This document shows positions 1 to 6,008 of a stretch of 6,876 bases of DNA, piece by piece. This DNA is from Actinomycetota bacterium (lineage in GTDB: Bacteria; Actinomycetota; Actinomycetes; Actinomycetales; Microbacteriaceae), in the NCBI GenBank assembly GCA_009703635.1, contig WLFS01000024.1, positions 1-6,876 on the forward strand, read 5' to 3'. The translations under genes were made by a program, and so were the position numbers. Position 1 is the stretch's first letter; each line of letters begins with the position of its first letter. The notes under the pieces were generated by a model. It had not been told where the DNA came from. It did no database searches and worked only from the letters and a program-made list of their open reading frames with translations.

Positions 1-1
1 C

Positions 2-700
2 TCAACTCATTCACCGGAGTTTGCAATGCTCGAGGCTTACCAGGCCTACGGCGATTACAACACCATGGCTGATCTAACTCGCAAGCTAATCCAAAACGCC
101 GCGCAGGATGTTTTTGGTACACAAGTAGTCAAGCTTGAAGACGGGGAGACAAACGATCTTTCCGGATCGTGGGATCACATTTCAATGTTCGATTCACTTT
201 CTGCCGCAGCTGGAGTTGAAATCACACCAGAGACTCCGATGGCGGAGCTGAAGAAACTGGCTGACAAAGTCGAGATCGAAATCGATCACCCGCTGCACGG
301 CAAATACGTCGAAGAGCTTTGGGAGCACTTTGTAAAGCCAGGACTTACATCCCCAACCTTCGTTATGGATTTCCCGGTTGATACTTCTCCTCTGACTCGT
401 GATCATAGAAGCAAGCAGGGCGTAGTTGAGAAGTGGGATCTTTACATCCGCGGCTACGAACAGGCAACTGGATACTCGGAGCTAGTTGATCCAGTTATTC
501 AGCGCGAGAGATTTGTGGCACAGATGGCACTTGCTAAATCAGGTGATCCAGAGGCGATGAAGCTTGACGAGGAATTCCTCAAGGCACTCGAGTTTGGAAT
601 GCCACCATCGGGTGGAATGGGTATGGGAATCGACAGGTTGTTGATGAGCCTTACCGGTCTTGGAATTCGCGAGACTATTTTGTTCCCGCTTGTGAAGTAA
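2..700 (+). CDS. lysS: Lysine--tRNA ligase, class II, C-terminal part (5' truncated by window edge)
   Basis: Lysyl-tRNA synthetase charges tRNA-Lys with lysine in the cytoplasm. The reading frame is open from base 2, and the residues before the first ATG (STHSPEFA, then [11 protein letters not shown]) match the conserved class II LysS stretch just after motif 2, so ATG 26 is internal and not the start. About 232 residues are present, nearly half of a usual ~500-residue enzyme; the N-terminal anticodon-binding OB fold and motif 1 lie upstream of the window. Visible landmarks are [16 protein letters not shown] (active-site strand), [10 protein letters not shown] (lysine/ATP pocket region; NGFSELND in E. 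coli) and motif 3 near the end, [11 protein letters not shown], followed by the terminal ETILFPLVK. The TAA stop is 10 bp before the next gene and seems to form part of that gene's promoter. Identification is firm; the actinobacterial subtype is inferred from recall. Confidence 0.95.
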   Translation, partial: STHSPEFAMLEAYQAYGDYNTMADLTRKLIQNAAQDVFGTQVVKLEDGETNDLSGSWDHISMFDSLSAAAGVEITPETPMAELKKLADKVEIEIDHPLHGKYVEELWEHFVKPGLTSPTFVMDFPVDTSPLTRDHRSKQGVVEKWDLYIRGYEQATGYSELVDPVIQRERFVAQMALAKSGDPEAMKLDEEFLKALEFGMPPSGGMGMGIDRLLMSLTGLGIRETILFPLVK

Positions 701-703
701 ACT
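698..703 (+). promoter_or_regulatory. Candidate -10 element (TAAACT) for leaderless gene at 711
   Basis: TAAACT fits the actinobacterial -10 consensus TANNNT and ends 7 nt before the GTG at 711, so transcription would begin at or next to the start codon. Its first three bases are the lysS stop codon. No convincing -35 hexamer is visible at 16-19 bp upstream, which is common in actinobacterial promoters. There is no Shine-Dalgarno sequence in the 10-bp gap, which favours leaderless translation or coupling to lysS. Confidence 0.45.
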
Positions 704-710
704 CGACGTT

Positions 711-914
711 GTGGAAGAAATCGAAGTAGTAGCCCTAAGCCCTCTTGAGTGGCTCGCCGATTTCGGAATGTCCATGATCCCGCCGATTCTTATGGGTTTG
801 TTGTTCTACGCGGTTATGCGAGGGATTTTCCGAGCCGACGCCACCGAGCGTAAGGTTTATGGCCAAATCGAGGCTGAAGAGCGCGCCAAGCGCAAAAAAG
901 CCCCTAACGCCTAG
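711..914 (+). CDS. Small single-pass membrane protein, unknown function
   Basis: A 67-residue protein read from GTG 711. The N-terminal ~19 residues are acidic (MEEIEVV..., PLEWLADFG). A hydrophobic segment spans about residues 20-40 (from MSMIPPILMGLL through VMRGIF), and the C-terminal third is charged and probably helical (ADATERKVYGQIEAEERAKRKK). The basic KRKK tail suggests, by the positive-inside rule, that the C-terminus is cytoplasmic and the N-terminus outside. I do not recognise a named family and assign no function. It follows lysS by 10 bp and precedes clpC, so it may be co-transcribed with lysS, though a TANNNT box sits 7 nt before the GTG. No Shine-Dalgarno supports the start. 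GTG 711 is preferred because it gives the longest frame after lysS; the next in-frame ATG, at residue 20, would start right at the membrane helix. Confidence 0.7.
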   Translation: MEEIEVVALSPLEWLADFGMSMIPPILMGLLFYAVMRGIFRADATERKVYGQIEAEERAKRKKAPNA

Positions 915-917
915 GGC
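894..917 (-). terminator. Weak candidate Rho-independent terminator on the minus strand
   Basis: Read on the minus strand, CCCTA (916-912), a five-base loop and TAGGG (906-902) form a short stem. An extra closing G-C pair (917/900) is possible if one G bulges, and six T's follow (899-894). That is the shape of an intrinsic terminator, but the stem is short and no minus-strand gene lies upstream to need one. It overlaps the last codons of the small membrane-protein gene, where the A run encodes lysines, so it could be chance. If real, it would stop antisense transcription heading from clpC towards lysS. On the plus strand the hairpin has no T tract. Confidence 0.2.
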
Positions 918-949
918 GAACAAGCCTTATTTTGAGCCTTCTGGCTGGT

Positions 950-955
950 TAACAT
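950..955 (+). promoter_or_regulatory. Candidate clpC promoter -10 (TAACAT)
   Basis: TAACAT matches TANNNT and would place the transcription start near 962-963, giving a 5' leader of about 37 nt. A second TANNNT (TATTTT, 928-933) lies further upstream and is the alternative. No -35 hexamer at standard spacing stands out for either; TTGAGC (932-937) is only 12 bp from TAACAT. The 85-bp gap is the largest in the window, which suits a separately regulated chaperone gene. I see no clear CtsR heptad repeat or HspR (HAIR) element. Confidence 0.35.
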
Positions 956-964
956 CTTTACCTA

Positions 965-980
965 GGGCAATTTATTGCCC
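965..980 (+). repeat. Perfect inverted repeat GGGCAA-TTTA-TTGCCC in the clpC leader
   Basis: The arms GGGCAA (965-970) and TTGCCC (975-980) are fully complementary around TTTA; the pairing can extend to seven bases per arm with a two-base centre. The repeat lies just downstream of the predicted clpC start point and 7 nt before the Shine-Dalgarno. As DNA it could be an operator for a dimeric regulator; as RNA it would form a hairpin close to the 5' end, able to protect the transcript or affect ribosome access. It does not match any regulator site I know. A plain terminator is unlikely because CCCTTTAC rather than a T run follows. Confidence 0.55.
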
Positions 981-987
981 CCTTTAC

Positions 988-993
988 AAGGAG
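988..993 (+). promoter_or_regulatory. Shine-Dalgarno of clpC (AAGGAG)
   Basis: AAGGAG lies 6 nt before ATG 1000, an ideal spacing, and fixes the clpC start. It is the only strong, well-spaced ribosome binding site before any gene in the window. Confidence 0.9.
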
Positions 994-999
994 TAAACG

Positions 1000-3459
1000 A
1001 TGTTTGAGAAGTTCACCGATAAGGCCAGACGAGTCGTTGTCTTGGCCCAGGAAGAAGCGAAGCTTCTAAACCACAACTACATCGGAACCGAACACATCCT
1101 TTTGGGTCTTATCCACGAAGGCGAAGGCGTTGCAGCCAAGGCCCTCGAATCACTCGGCATTAACCTAGACGCTGTTCGCGATCAAGTTCAAGAGATCATT
1201 GGACAGGGCCAGCAAGCGCCATCCGGACACATTCCTTTTACTCCTCGCGCCAAGAAAGTTCTCGAGCTTTCACTTCGCGAAGCACTTCAGCTTGGCCACT
1301 CCTATATCGGAACCGAGCACTTACTGCTTGGACTTATTCGCGAAGGCGAAGGCGTTGCCGCCCAGGTTCTTACTCGCCTAGGAGCTGACACCAACCGCGT
1401 TCGTCAGCAGGTTATCCAGTTGCTTTCTGGGTTCCAAGGAAAAGAAACCGTTCAGGTCGGTGGAGAAACTGTTGCCCCGCAAAAGGGATCACAGATTCTT
1501 GACCAGTACGGCAAGAACCTAACTCAGTCAGCAGCCGAAGGAAAGCTCGACCCAGTTATCGGTCGTGAACGCGAAATCGAGCGCGTCATGCAGATTCTTT
1601 CTCGCAGATCTAAAAACAACCCAGTACTAATTGGTGAACCGGGTGTTGGAAAAACTGCAGTTGTTGAAGGCCTTGCTCAGGCAATCGTTTCCGGCAACGT
1701 TCCAGAAACTCTAAAGGACAAGCAGCTTTACACTCTCGATCTTGGTTCCCTTATTGCAGGAAGCCGCTACCGCGGAGACTTCGAAGAGCGACTAAAGAAA
1801 GTCACAAAAGAAATTCGCACCCGCGGCGACATCATCACCTTCATCGACGAGATCCACACCCTGGTTGGTGCAGGAGCAGCAGAAGGCGCCATTGACGCAG
1901 CGTCCATCTTGAAGCCGATGCTAGCTCGTGGCGAGCTACAGACCATCGGTGCAACCACTTTGGATGAATACCGTAAGCACTTTGAAAAAGACGCAGCGCT
2001 TGCTCGTCGTTTTCAGTCGGTGCAGGTTAACGAGCCATCGCTGCCACACACCATCAATATCTTGAAGGGTCTTCGCGACCGCTATGAAGCTCACCACAAA
2101 GTTTCCATCACCGACGGTGCAATTGTTGCCGCAGCATCTCTCTCAGATCGCTACGTGACCGACCGCTTCCTACCGGACAAGGCAATTGACTTACTCGATG
2201 AAGCTGGAGCCAGACTTCGCCTATCGATCCTTTCTTCGCCGCCAGAGCTGCGCGAAATTGAAGAGCGCATCGTTGGTGTTCGCGTTGAGAAGGAGAAGGC
2301 CATTGAAGGCCAGGACTTTGAGCTAGCGGCATCAAAGCGCGATGAGGAAAAGAAGCTAACCGCCGAGCGTGCACAACTTGAGAAGCAGTTCCGCAAGGGC
2401 AACGTTGCAGCTCAGGGTGTTGTTGACGAGGGTCTAATCGCTGAGGTTCTAGCTCAGGCAACCGGTATTCCGGTATTCAAGCTAACCGAAGAGGAAAGCG
2501 CGAAGTTGATCTTCATGGAAGACGAACTACACAAGCGCGTCATCGGTCAGGAAGTTGCAATCGCAGCGCTATCCAAGACCATTCGTCGTCAGCGCGCGGG
2601 ACTAAAAGACCCGAAGCGTCCATCAGGTTCGTTTATCTTCGCCGGTCCTACCGGTGTTGGAAAAACAGAACTTGCCAAGGCACTTGCTGAATTCCTATTC
2701 GATGACGAGAACGCACTTATCTCGCTTGATATGTCCGAGTATGGCGAGAAGCACACCGTATCTCGTTTGTTCGGTGCTCCTCCAGGATTCGTTGGATTCG
2801 AAGAAGGTGGACAGCTAACCGAGAAGGTTCGCCGCAAGCCATTTAGCGTTGTGCTGTTCGACGAGATCGAAAAAGCTCACCCTGATATCTTCAACTCACT
2901 GCTTCAGATTCTTGAAGAAGGTCGCCTAACCGACGGTCAGGGCCGAGTAATCGATTTCAAGAACACCGTGATCATCATGACCACAAACCTTGGTGCAAGA
3001 GATATCTCAAGAGGCGCGATGGGCTTTAGCCTCGAGGGTTCTTCCGACAACGATTACCAACTGATGAAGGCAAAGGTTAACGAGGAGCTAAAGCGCAGCT
3101 TTAGACCTGAGTTCCTAAACCGCGTTGACGAAACAATCGTCTTCCCACAGCTAACCCAGACCGAGCTATTGCAGATTGTGGAGCTATTCATCAAGCGCCT
3201 ATCGGTTCGTCTAGAGGAGCGCGACCTAACCCTCGAGCTAACCGATGCAGCCAAAAAGCGCCTTATGGAAATTGGCTGGGAGCCAAGCCTTGGAGCAAGA
3301 CCGCTACGCCGTGCTGTCCAGAGAGAAATCGAAGACAAGATCAGCGAGCAGATTTTGCAGGGAGAGCTCAAGAACTCCAGCCACATCAAGGTTGACTTCG
3401 TTGGTGGCGAATTCGTATTCGTCAGCAACGTACGTGAATCTGTAGCCATAACCGCCTAG
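1000..3459 (+). CDS. clpC: ATP-dependent Clp protease ATPase subunit ClpC
   Basis: A class I Clp/Hsp100 unfoldase of 819 residues (B. subtilis ClpC ~810, mycobacterial ClpC1 ~850), so complete. As a cytoplasmic hexamer it unfolds proteins with ATP and feeds them to ClpP. Domains in order: two Clp_N repeats (about 1-145); AAA module 1 with Walker A GEPGVGKT (212-219), Walker B ITFIDEIH (279-286) and arginines in ARRFQ (near 336); a UVR/middle region (about 418-460), the ClpC-type short coiled coil rather than the long ClpB one; AAA module 2 with Walker A GPTGVGKT (549-556), Walker [11 protein letters not shown] (617-626), sensor TTNLGA, and GARPLRRA (765-772) as sensor 2. MGF at 674-676 fits the ClpP-docking loop. 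All catalytic motifs are intact. ATG 1000 has an AAGGAG 6 nt upstream. It is preceded by the largest gap, with a candidate promoter and an inverted repeat, consistent with independent control. clpP is not in the window. Confidence 0.98.
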   Translation: MFEKFTDKARRVVVLAQEEAKLLNHNYIGTEHILLGLIHEGEGVAAKALESLGINLDAVRDQVQEIIGQGQQAPSGHIPFTPRAKKVLELSLREALQLGHSYIGTEHLLLGLIREGEGVAAQVLTRLGADTNRVRQQVIQLLSGFQGKETVQVGGETVAPQKGSQILDQYGKNLTQSAAEGKLDPVIGREREIERVMQILSRRSKNNPVLIGEPGVGKTAVVEGLAQAIVSGNVPETLKDKQLYTLDLGSLIAGSRYRGDFEERLKKVTKEIRTRGDIITFIDEIHTLVGAGAAEGAIDAASILKPMLARGELQTIGATTLDEYRKHFEKDAALARRFQSVQVNEPSLPHTINILKGLRDRYEAHHKVSITDGAIVAAASLSDRYVTDRFLPDKAIDLLDEAGARLRLSILSSPPELREIEERIVGVRVEKEKAIEGQDFELAASKRDEEKKLTAERAQLEKQFRKGNVAAQGVVDEGLIAEVLAQATGIPVFKLTEEESAKLIFMEDELHKRVIGQEVAIAALSKTIRRQRAGLKDPKRPSGSFIFAGPTGVGKTELAKALAEFLFDDENALISLDMSEYGEKHTVSRLFGAPPGFVGFEEGGQLTEKVRRKPFSVVLFDEIEKAHPDIFNSLLQILEEGRLTDGQGRVIDFKNTVIIMTTNLGARDISRGAMGFSLEGSSDNDYQLMKAKVNEELKRSFRPEFLNRVDETIVFPQLTQTELLQIVELFIKRLSVRLEERDLTLELTDAAKKRLMEIGWEPSLGARPLRRAVQREIEDKISEQILQGELKNSSHIKVDFVGGEFVFVSNVRESVAITA
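1078..1143 (+). repeat. Internal Clp_N repeat, copy 1 (partner at 1303-1368)
   Basis: This stretch encodes [20 protein letters not shown] and pairs with 1303-1368, encoding [20 protein letters not shown], exactly 225 bp (75 codons) downstream. Eighteen bases are identical (1116-1133 and 1341-1358, CGAAGGCGAAGGCGTTGC). This is the ancient tandem duplication of the Clp N-domain, a known family feature; the N-domain binds adaptors and substrates. The local DNA identity could in principle allow recombination. Confidence 0.85.
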
Positions 3460-3462
3460 CAT
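3457..3462 (+). promoter_or_regulatory. Candidate -10 element (TAGCAT) for leaderless argA
   Basis: TAGCAT fits TANNNT, begins with the clpC stop codon TAG and ends 6 nt before ATG 3469. The intervening TTAGGG abuts the ATG and so cannot serve as a Shine-Dalgarno. No clear -35 is seen; TGAATC at 3435-3440 with a 16-bp spacer is only a weak candidate. argA may still be partly read through from clpC. Confidence 0.45.
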
Positions 3463-3468
3463 TTAGGG

Positions 3469-3972
3469 ATGGAAGCAATCAAGGTTCGACCAGCTCGAAC
3501 CGGAGACATCAAAGCAATCGCGGATCTTTGCGGACCGCTGATTCAGTCACGAGTGCTTTTGGGAAAAGAACGGGTTGAGCTCTACGAATCCGTTCAAGAA
3601 TTCTTTGTCGCAGAAGATGCCTCAGGCAAAGTCATTGGCTGCGGAGCGCTTCACGTGATGTGGGAAGACCTAGGCGAAGTTAGAACTGTTGCAGTTCACC
3701 AAGCTCACCAGGGAACCGGCGTTGGCAGGGCAATTATTGAAAACCTATTTGAGCGCGCCAAATCGCTTGGTATAAAGAGAATTTTCTGCCTGACATTCGA
3801 AGTGGAATTCTTCGGCAAACTTGGCTTTGAGCCGATCGCTGATACCCCAGTTGAACCTGAGGTTTATGCCGAGCTGGTTCGCTCTCACGACGACGGTATT
3901 GCTGAGTTTCTTGATTTAGCAAGGGTTAAGCAAAATACTTTGGGCAACACCCGCATGCTTAAGCTGCTCTAG
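3469..3972 (+). CDS. argA: Amino-acid N-acetyltransferase (short GNAT-type N-acetylglutamate synthase)
   Basis: A 167-residue single-domain GNAT protein. It closely resembles the mycobacterial NAGS Rv2747, which acetylates glutamate/glutamine with acetyl-CoA as the first step of arginine synthesis. Shared landmarks, by recall: the start VRPARTGDI, LYESVQEFFVAED (about 38-50), GCGALHVMWEDLGE (57-70), the GNAT acetyl-CoA loop after VRTVAV with QGTGVGRA (81-88), LTFEVEFFGKLGF (108-120), and a C-terminal GIAEFLDLARVKQNTLGN followed by RMLKLL. It lacks the amino-acid-kinase-like domain of classical ArgA, as usual in actinobacteria. The start 9 bp after clpC matches the family N-terminus but has no spaced Shine-Dalgarno; a TANNNT box 6 nt upstream suggests leaderless expression. 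No other arg gene is in the window, so its location is detached from a typical arg cluster. The GNAT fold is certain, and the NAGS assignment is strong from whole-length motif agreement. Confidence 0.9.
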   Translation: MEAIKVRPARTGDIKAIADLCGPLIQSRVLLGKERVELYESVQEFFVAEDASGKVIGCGALHVMWEDLGEVRTVAVHQAHQGTGVGRAIIENLFERAKSLGIKRIFCLTFEVEFFGKLGFEPIADTPVEPEVYAELVRSHDDGIAEFLDLARVKQNTLGNTRMLKLL

Positions 3973-3985
3973 CTAAGCCCAAACC

Positions 3986-3991
3986 TAAAAT
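3986..3991 (+). promoter_or_regulatory. Candidate -10 element (TAAAAT) for leaderless gene at 3999
   Basis: TAAAAT is close to the ideal -10 and ends 7 nt before ATG 3999, which places the transcription start at the start codon. AGAGG (3993-3997) lies only one base before this ATG. It would be well placed (10 nt) for the in-frame ATG at 4008, but it would fall outside a transcript that starts at 3999. No clear -35 is visible. Confidence 0.5.
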
Positions 3992-3998
3992 TAGAGGC

Positions 3999-4625
3999 AT
4001 GTCCCAGATGCCTAGATCAAGAAGACCGTCCCCAGAAGTATTTCGCCGTCGCCGAATTGCAGCAGCCCTTGTGCTGGCAGTTGTGGTTGGACTGGTCTGG
4101 GCGGGTGTAAGCGCAATCTCATCCTGGCTTGGTGGATCTTCAAGTACTCAACTGCAGCTTCCAGACGGCATGGCCGAATCAAGCGTTGTCGTTGAATCGG
4201 GAGAATTGTGCCCACCGGGAACAGTTGTTGTTGAAGCTCAGGTTGGAAACTCTGCCGGACAAACCATGACTGCTTTTGCAGCTGATGAGACACCACACAT
4301 TTGGTTTACTCTCACCAACACAAACTCAGTTGACTGCACATTCAACGCCGGTGCCAAGGTTCAGTACTTCACAATCCAAAGTGGCGACCAGGATATCTGG
4401 AGCTCCGCTCAGTGTGCAAGAGATTCTCTTGAAGATGGCAACATCGTTCTGCCTGCGGGCGAGACCATGGCAAGCTCACCTTCACCATGGGAGAAAGTTT
4501 TCTCTAGCGATTCAGGTTGCGGAGCAGATCAAGCACCTGTGACAACCGGTGGCGCTAGCTACCACCTAAAGGTTGATGTCAGCGGAGAGCTTTCAACAAA
4601 CGACCAGCAGTTTGTTCTGAACTAG
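3999..4625 (+). CDS. Membrane-anchored or secreted four-cysteine protein, unknown function
   Basis: 208 residues. The N-terminus is strongly basic (RSRRP, RRRR at 16-19) and is followed by one hydrophobic helix (about 20-40, AAALVLAVVVGLVWAGVSAI). This is a signal anchor or an uncleaved-looking signal peptide; VSA could be a cleavage site. The remaining ~165 residues are polar, rich in S, T, G and V, and predicted by eye to be beta-rich and outside the membrane. Four cysteines (71 in LCPPG, 113 in VDCTF, 139 in SAQCA, 174 in SGCGA) could form two disulfides. IWFTLTNTNSVDCTF and IWSSAQC resemble actinobacterial extracytoplasmic beta-sandwich proteins of unknown role, but I cannot name the family. 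There is no lipobox. The start may be ATG 3999 (leaderless, see -10 at 3986) or ATG 4008 (with AGAGG 10 nt upstream); the two differ by three residues. It converges on radA, sharing the stop region. Confidence 0.8.
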   Translation: MSQMPRSRRPSPEVFRRRRIAAALVLAVVVGLVWAGVSAISSWLGGSSSTQLQLPDGMAESSVVVESGELCPPGTVVVEAQVGNSAGQTMTAFAADETPHIWFTLTNTNSVDCTFNAGAKVQYFTIQSGDQDIWSSAQCARDSLEDGNIVLPAGETMASSPSPWEKVFSSDSGCGADQAPVTTGGASYHLKVDVSGELSTNDQQFVLN

Positions 4626-4628
4626 TTC
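4619..4628. repeat. Palindrome GAACTAGTTC containing both convergent stop codons
   Basis: A perfect 10-bp palindrome whose central CTAG (4622-4625) provides TAG stops to the plus-strand gene (4623-4625) and to radA on the minus strand (4624-4622). The genes overlap by 4 bp. No GC-rich stem with a T tract is present, so this is not a recognisable intrinsic terminator, and neither gene has a visible one within the overlap. Confidence 0.8.
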
Positions 4629-5956
4629 TTTAGTCCTGCAGCCAACGCTTTTGTTAGTTGCGTGAAGTTCGAGTCAATTACTTTCGTAAATCCAAGTCGC
4701 TTTGCCTCGTTTTGTCTAATGACGGCTTGACTCACTTTTCGAATTTCTCCAGCAAGGCTAATTTCACCAAAAGCAACCACGTCGTGAGAAATGGGCTGAT
4801 CCTTAATGGCGGATGCAATCGCTAGAGCAATTGCAAGATCTGCTGATGGTTCGGAGACTTTCACACCACCAACTGTTGATACATAAACATCCAGCTCGGA
4901 AAGTCTCAGCCCCGCCCTTCTTTCTAGGACCGCGAGAATCATCGCAACGCGGGATGAGTCAACACCGTTTGTCACTCGCCGTGGCTGAGCAGTTGAGCTT
5001 TTGACTACCAGCGCTTGGATCTCAGAAATCAGGGCGCGTTTGCCCTCAAGTGTGACTGTCACGCAGGTTCCAGAAACTTCTGTTTCAGAGCGAGAAAGAA
5101 AAAGCCCGCTTGGGTCTGGAACTTCTGTAATTCCATCTCCGGTCATTTCAAAACAGCCAACCTCATCAGTTGGACCAAATCGGTTCTTAAATGAACGAAT
5201 AAATCTAAGGCTGGTTTGGCGATCACCCTCGAAGTGACAAACCACATCCACCAGGTGCTCTAGTGCCCTAGGACCCGCAACTGTTCCATCTTTGGTGACG
5301 TGGCCAACCAGGATGATCGGCAGATTTGATGCTTTGGCAACGCGAATTAGATTCGCAGCAACCTCGCGAACCTGAGAGGGCATTCCTGCTGCGCCATCGA
5401 TTTCTCCGGCGATGATGGTCTGAACCGAATCGACAATTAGAAGCTCTGGCTTTAGGTGATCAATCTGACCCAACACAGTTGCCAGATCATTCTCGGAAGC
5501 TAAGTAAAGATTGTCTGAAAGAGCGCCTGTTCTATCGGCGCGAAGTTTGATTTGCCCGGTTGATTCCTCACCGCTGACGTAGAGCACTTTTAGTCCTGAT
5601 TTGGCAGTGTTGGCGGCAACTTCCAATAGCAGGGTGGATTTACCAACACCAGGTTCACCCGAGAGCAAAACCACGGCTCCAGGAACAATTCCGCCGCCTA
5701 GAACTCTGTCGAATTCTCCAACTCCAGTTGGACGGGAGTGCACCTGATCGGTGGAAATAGAAGTTATTGGCTTGGCGGCAAAGTTATCGCCGATGGCTGC
5801 TGGTCGAATGGAACGAACCACGCCGATGCCACGGCCTTGACCAGAAGCTGATAACTGGACGGTATCCCAGGACTGGCATTCACCGCACTGGCCAACCCAC
5901 TTAGCCGTGCTCCAGCCACACTCAACGCAGGAGTACTCGGATTTTGTTTTTGCCAT
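4622..5956 (-). CDS. radA: DNA repair/recombination ATPase RadA (Sms)
   Basis: RadA is a RecA-like hexameric helicase that promotes branch migration and D-loop processing in homologous recombination. Read from ATG at 5956 it has 444 residues, close to the usual ~450. In order: an N-terminal C4 zinc finger (C10, C13, C24, C27; YSCVECG and QCGEC); an ATPase core with Walker A GEPGVGKS (100-107), Walker B ELLIVDS (171-177) and the RadA signature KNRFG (257-261); and a C-terminal Lon-like domain with VSEPSADLAIALAIASA (367-383) and a proteolytically inactive layout. All key motifs are intact. An upstream TTG at 5989 would add 11 unconserved residues, whereas MAKTKSEYSC is the typical RadA start. 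No Shine-Dalgarno precedes 5956; a TANNNT box 7 nt upstream suggests a leaderless mRNA. It is divergent from proC and convergent with the 3999 gene. Confidence 0.97.
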   Translation of the reverse strand: MAKTKSEYSCVECGWSTAKWVGQCGECQSWDTVQLSASGQGRGIGVVRSIRPAAIGDNFAAKPITSISTDQVHSRPTGVGEFDRVLGGGIVPGAVVLLSGEPGVGKSTLLLEVAANTAKSGLKVLYVSGEESTGQIKLRADRTGALSDNLYLASENDLATVLGQIDHLKPELLIVDSVQTIIAGEIDGAAGMPSQVREVAANLIRVAKASNLPIILVGHVTKDGTVAGPRALEHLVDVVCHFEGDRQTSLRFIRSFKNRFGPTDEVGCFEMTGDGITEVPDPSGLFLSRSETEVSGTCVTVTLEGKRALISEIQALVVKSSTAQPRRVTNGVDSSRVAMILAVLERRAGLRLSELDVYVSTVGGVKVSEPSADLAIALAIASAIKDQPISHDVVAFGEISLAGEIRKVSQAVIRQNEAKRLGFTKVIDSNFTQLTKALAAGLKN

Positions 5957-5963
5957 GGGTACC

Positions 5964-5969
5964 AAACTA
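5964..5969 (-). promoter_or_regulatory. Candidate radA -10 element (TAGTTT on minus strand)
   Basis: On the minus strand TAGTTT is followed by GGTACCC (7 nt) and then the radA ATG, so the transcript would start at the start codon. No ribosome binding site lies in the gap. A clear -35 is missing; TCATTG (5992-5987, 17-bp spacer) is weak. This promoter lies back to back with that of proC. Confidence 0.5.
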
Positions 5970-5996
5970 CCCTGACCCACCGATACCAATGAAGGT

Positions 5997-6002
5997 TAAG
6001 CT
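5997..6002 (+). promoter_or_regulatory. Candidate proC -10 element (TAAGCT)
   Basis: TAAGCT fits TANNNT and ends 6 nt before ATG 6009. TGACCC at 5973-5978, 18 bp upstream, is a possible -35. GGAG (6004-6007) is one base from the ATG, too close to act as a normal Shine-Dalgarno, so leaderless initiation is preferred. Predicted start points of proC (about 6009) and radA (about 5956) are some 53 bp apart. Confidence 0.5.
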
Positions 6003-6008
6003 TGGAGT

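Noticed and set aside
26..28. ATG 26 as the start of the first gene
   Set aside because: The frame is open upstream to the window edge and encodes conserved LysS residues (HSPEF), so this Met is internal.
882..892. CGC-N5-GCG resembling a ClgR site upstream of clpC
   Set aside because: The inner bases (GCCAA) do not fit the fuller ClgR consensus as I recall it, and the site lies in codons of the small membrane-protein gene. ClgR control of clpC is known in corynebacteria, but this site alone does not support it.
965..980. Inverted repeat as an intrinsic terminator of the lysS transcript
   Set aside because: No T tract follows (CCCTTTACAAGG) and it lies just before the clpC ribosome binding site, so a leader hairpin or operator is more likely.
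1078..1368. The 18-bp repeat in clpC as a mobile or recombination element
   Set aside because: It is in frame, 75 codons apart, and explained by the known Clp_N domain duplication.
2108..2461. 117-codon antisense frame inside clpC
   Set aside because: Its composition follows from the clpC codon pattern; it has no recognisable protein features, and clpC is fully intact on the other strand.
3054..3449. 131-codon antisense frame inside the 3' end of clpC
   Set aside because: Serine- and arginine-rich shadow of codon bias, no ribosome binding site or domain motif.
3469..3972. A ClpC-McsB style arginine-phosphorylation link suggested by argA next to clpC
   Set aside because: No McsA or McsB gene is present, that pathway belongs to Firmicutes, and ArgA acts on free amino acids; adjacency alone is not evidence.
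5957..5989. Upstream TTG start for radA giving 455 residues
   Set aside because: The 11 extra residues are unlike RadA N-termini, while ATG 5956 gives the typical MAKTKSEYSC start and has a -10-like box 7 nt upstream that would lie inside the longer version.
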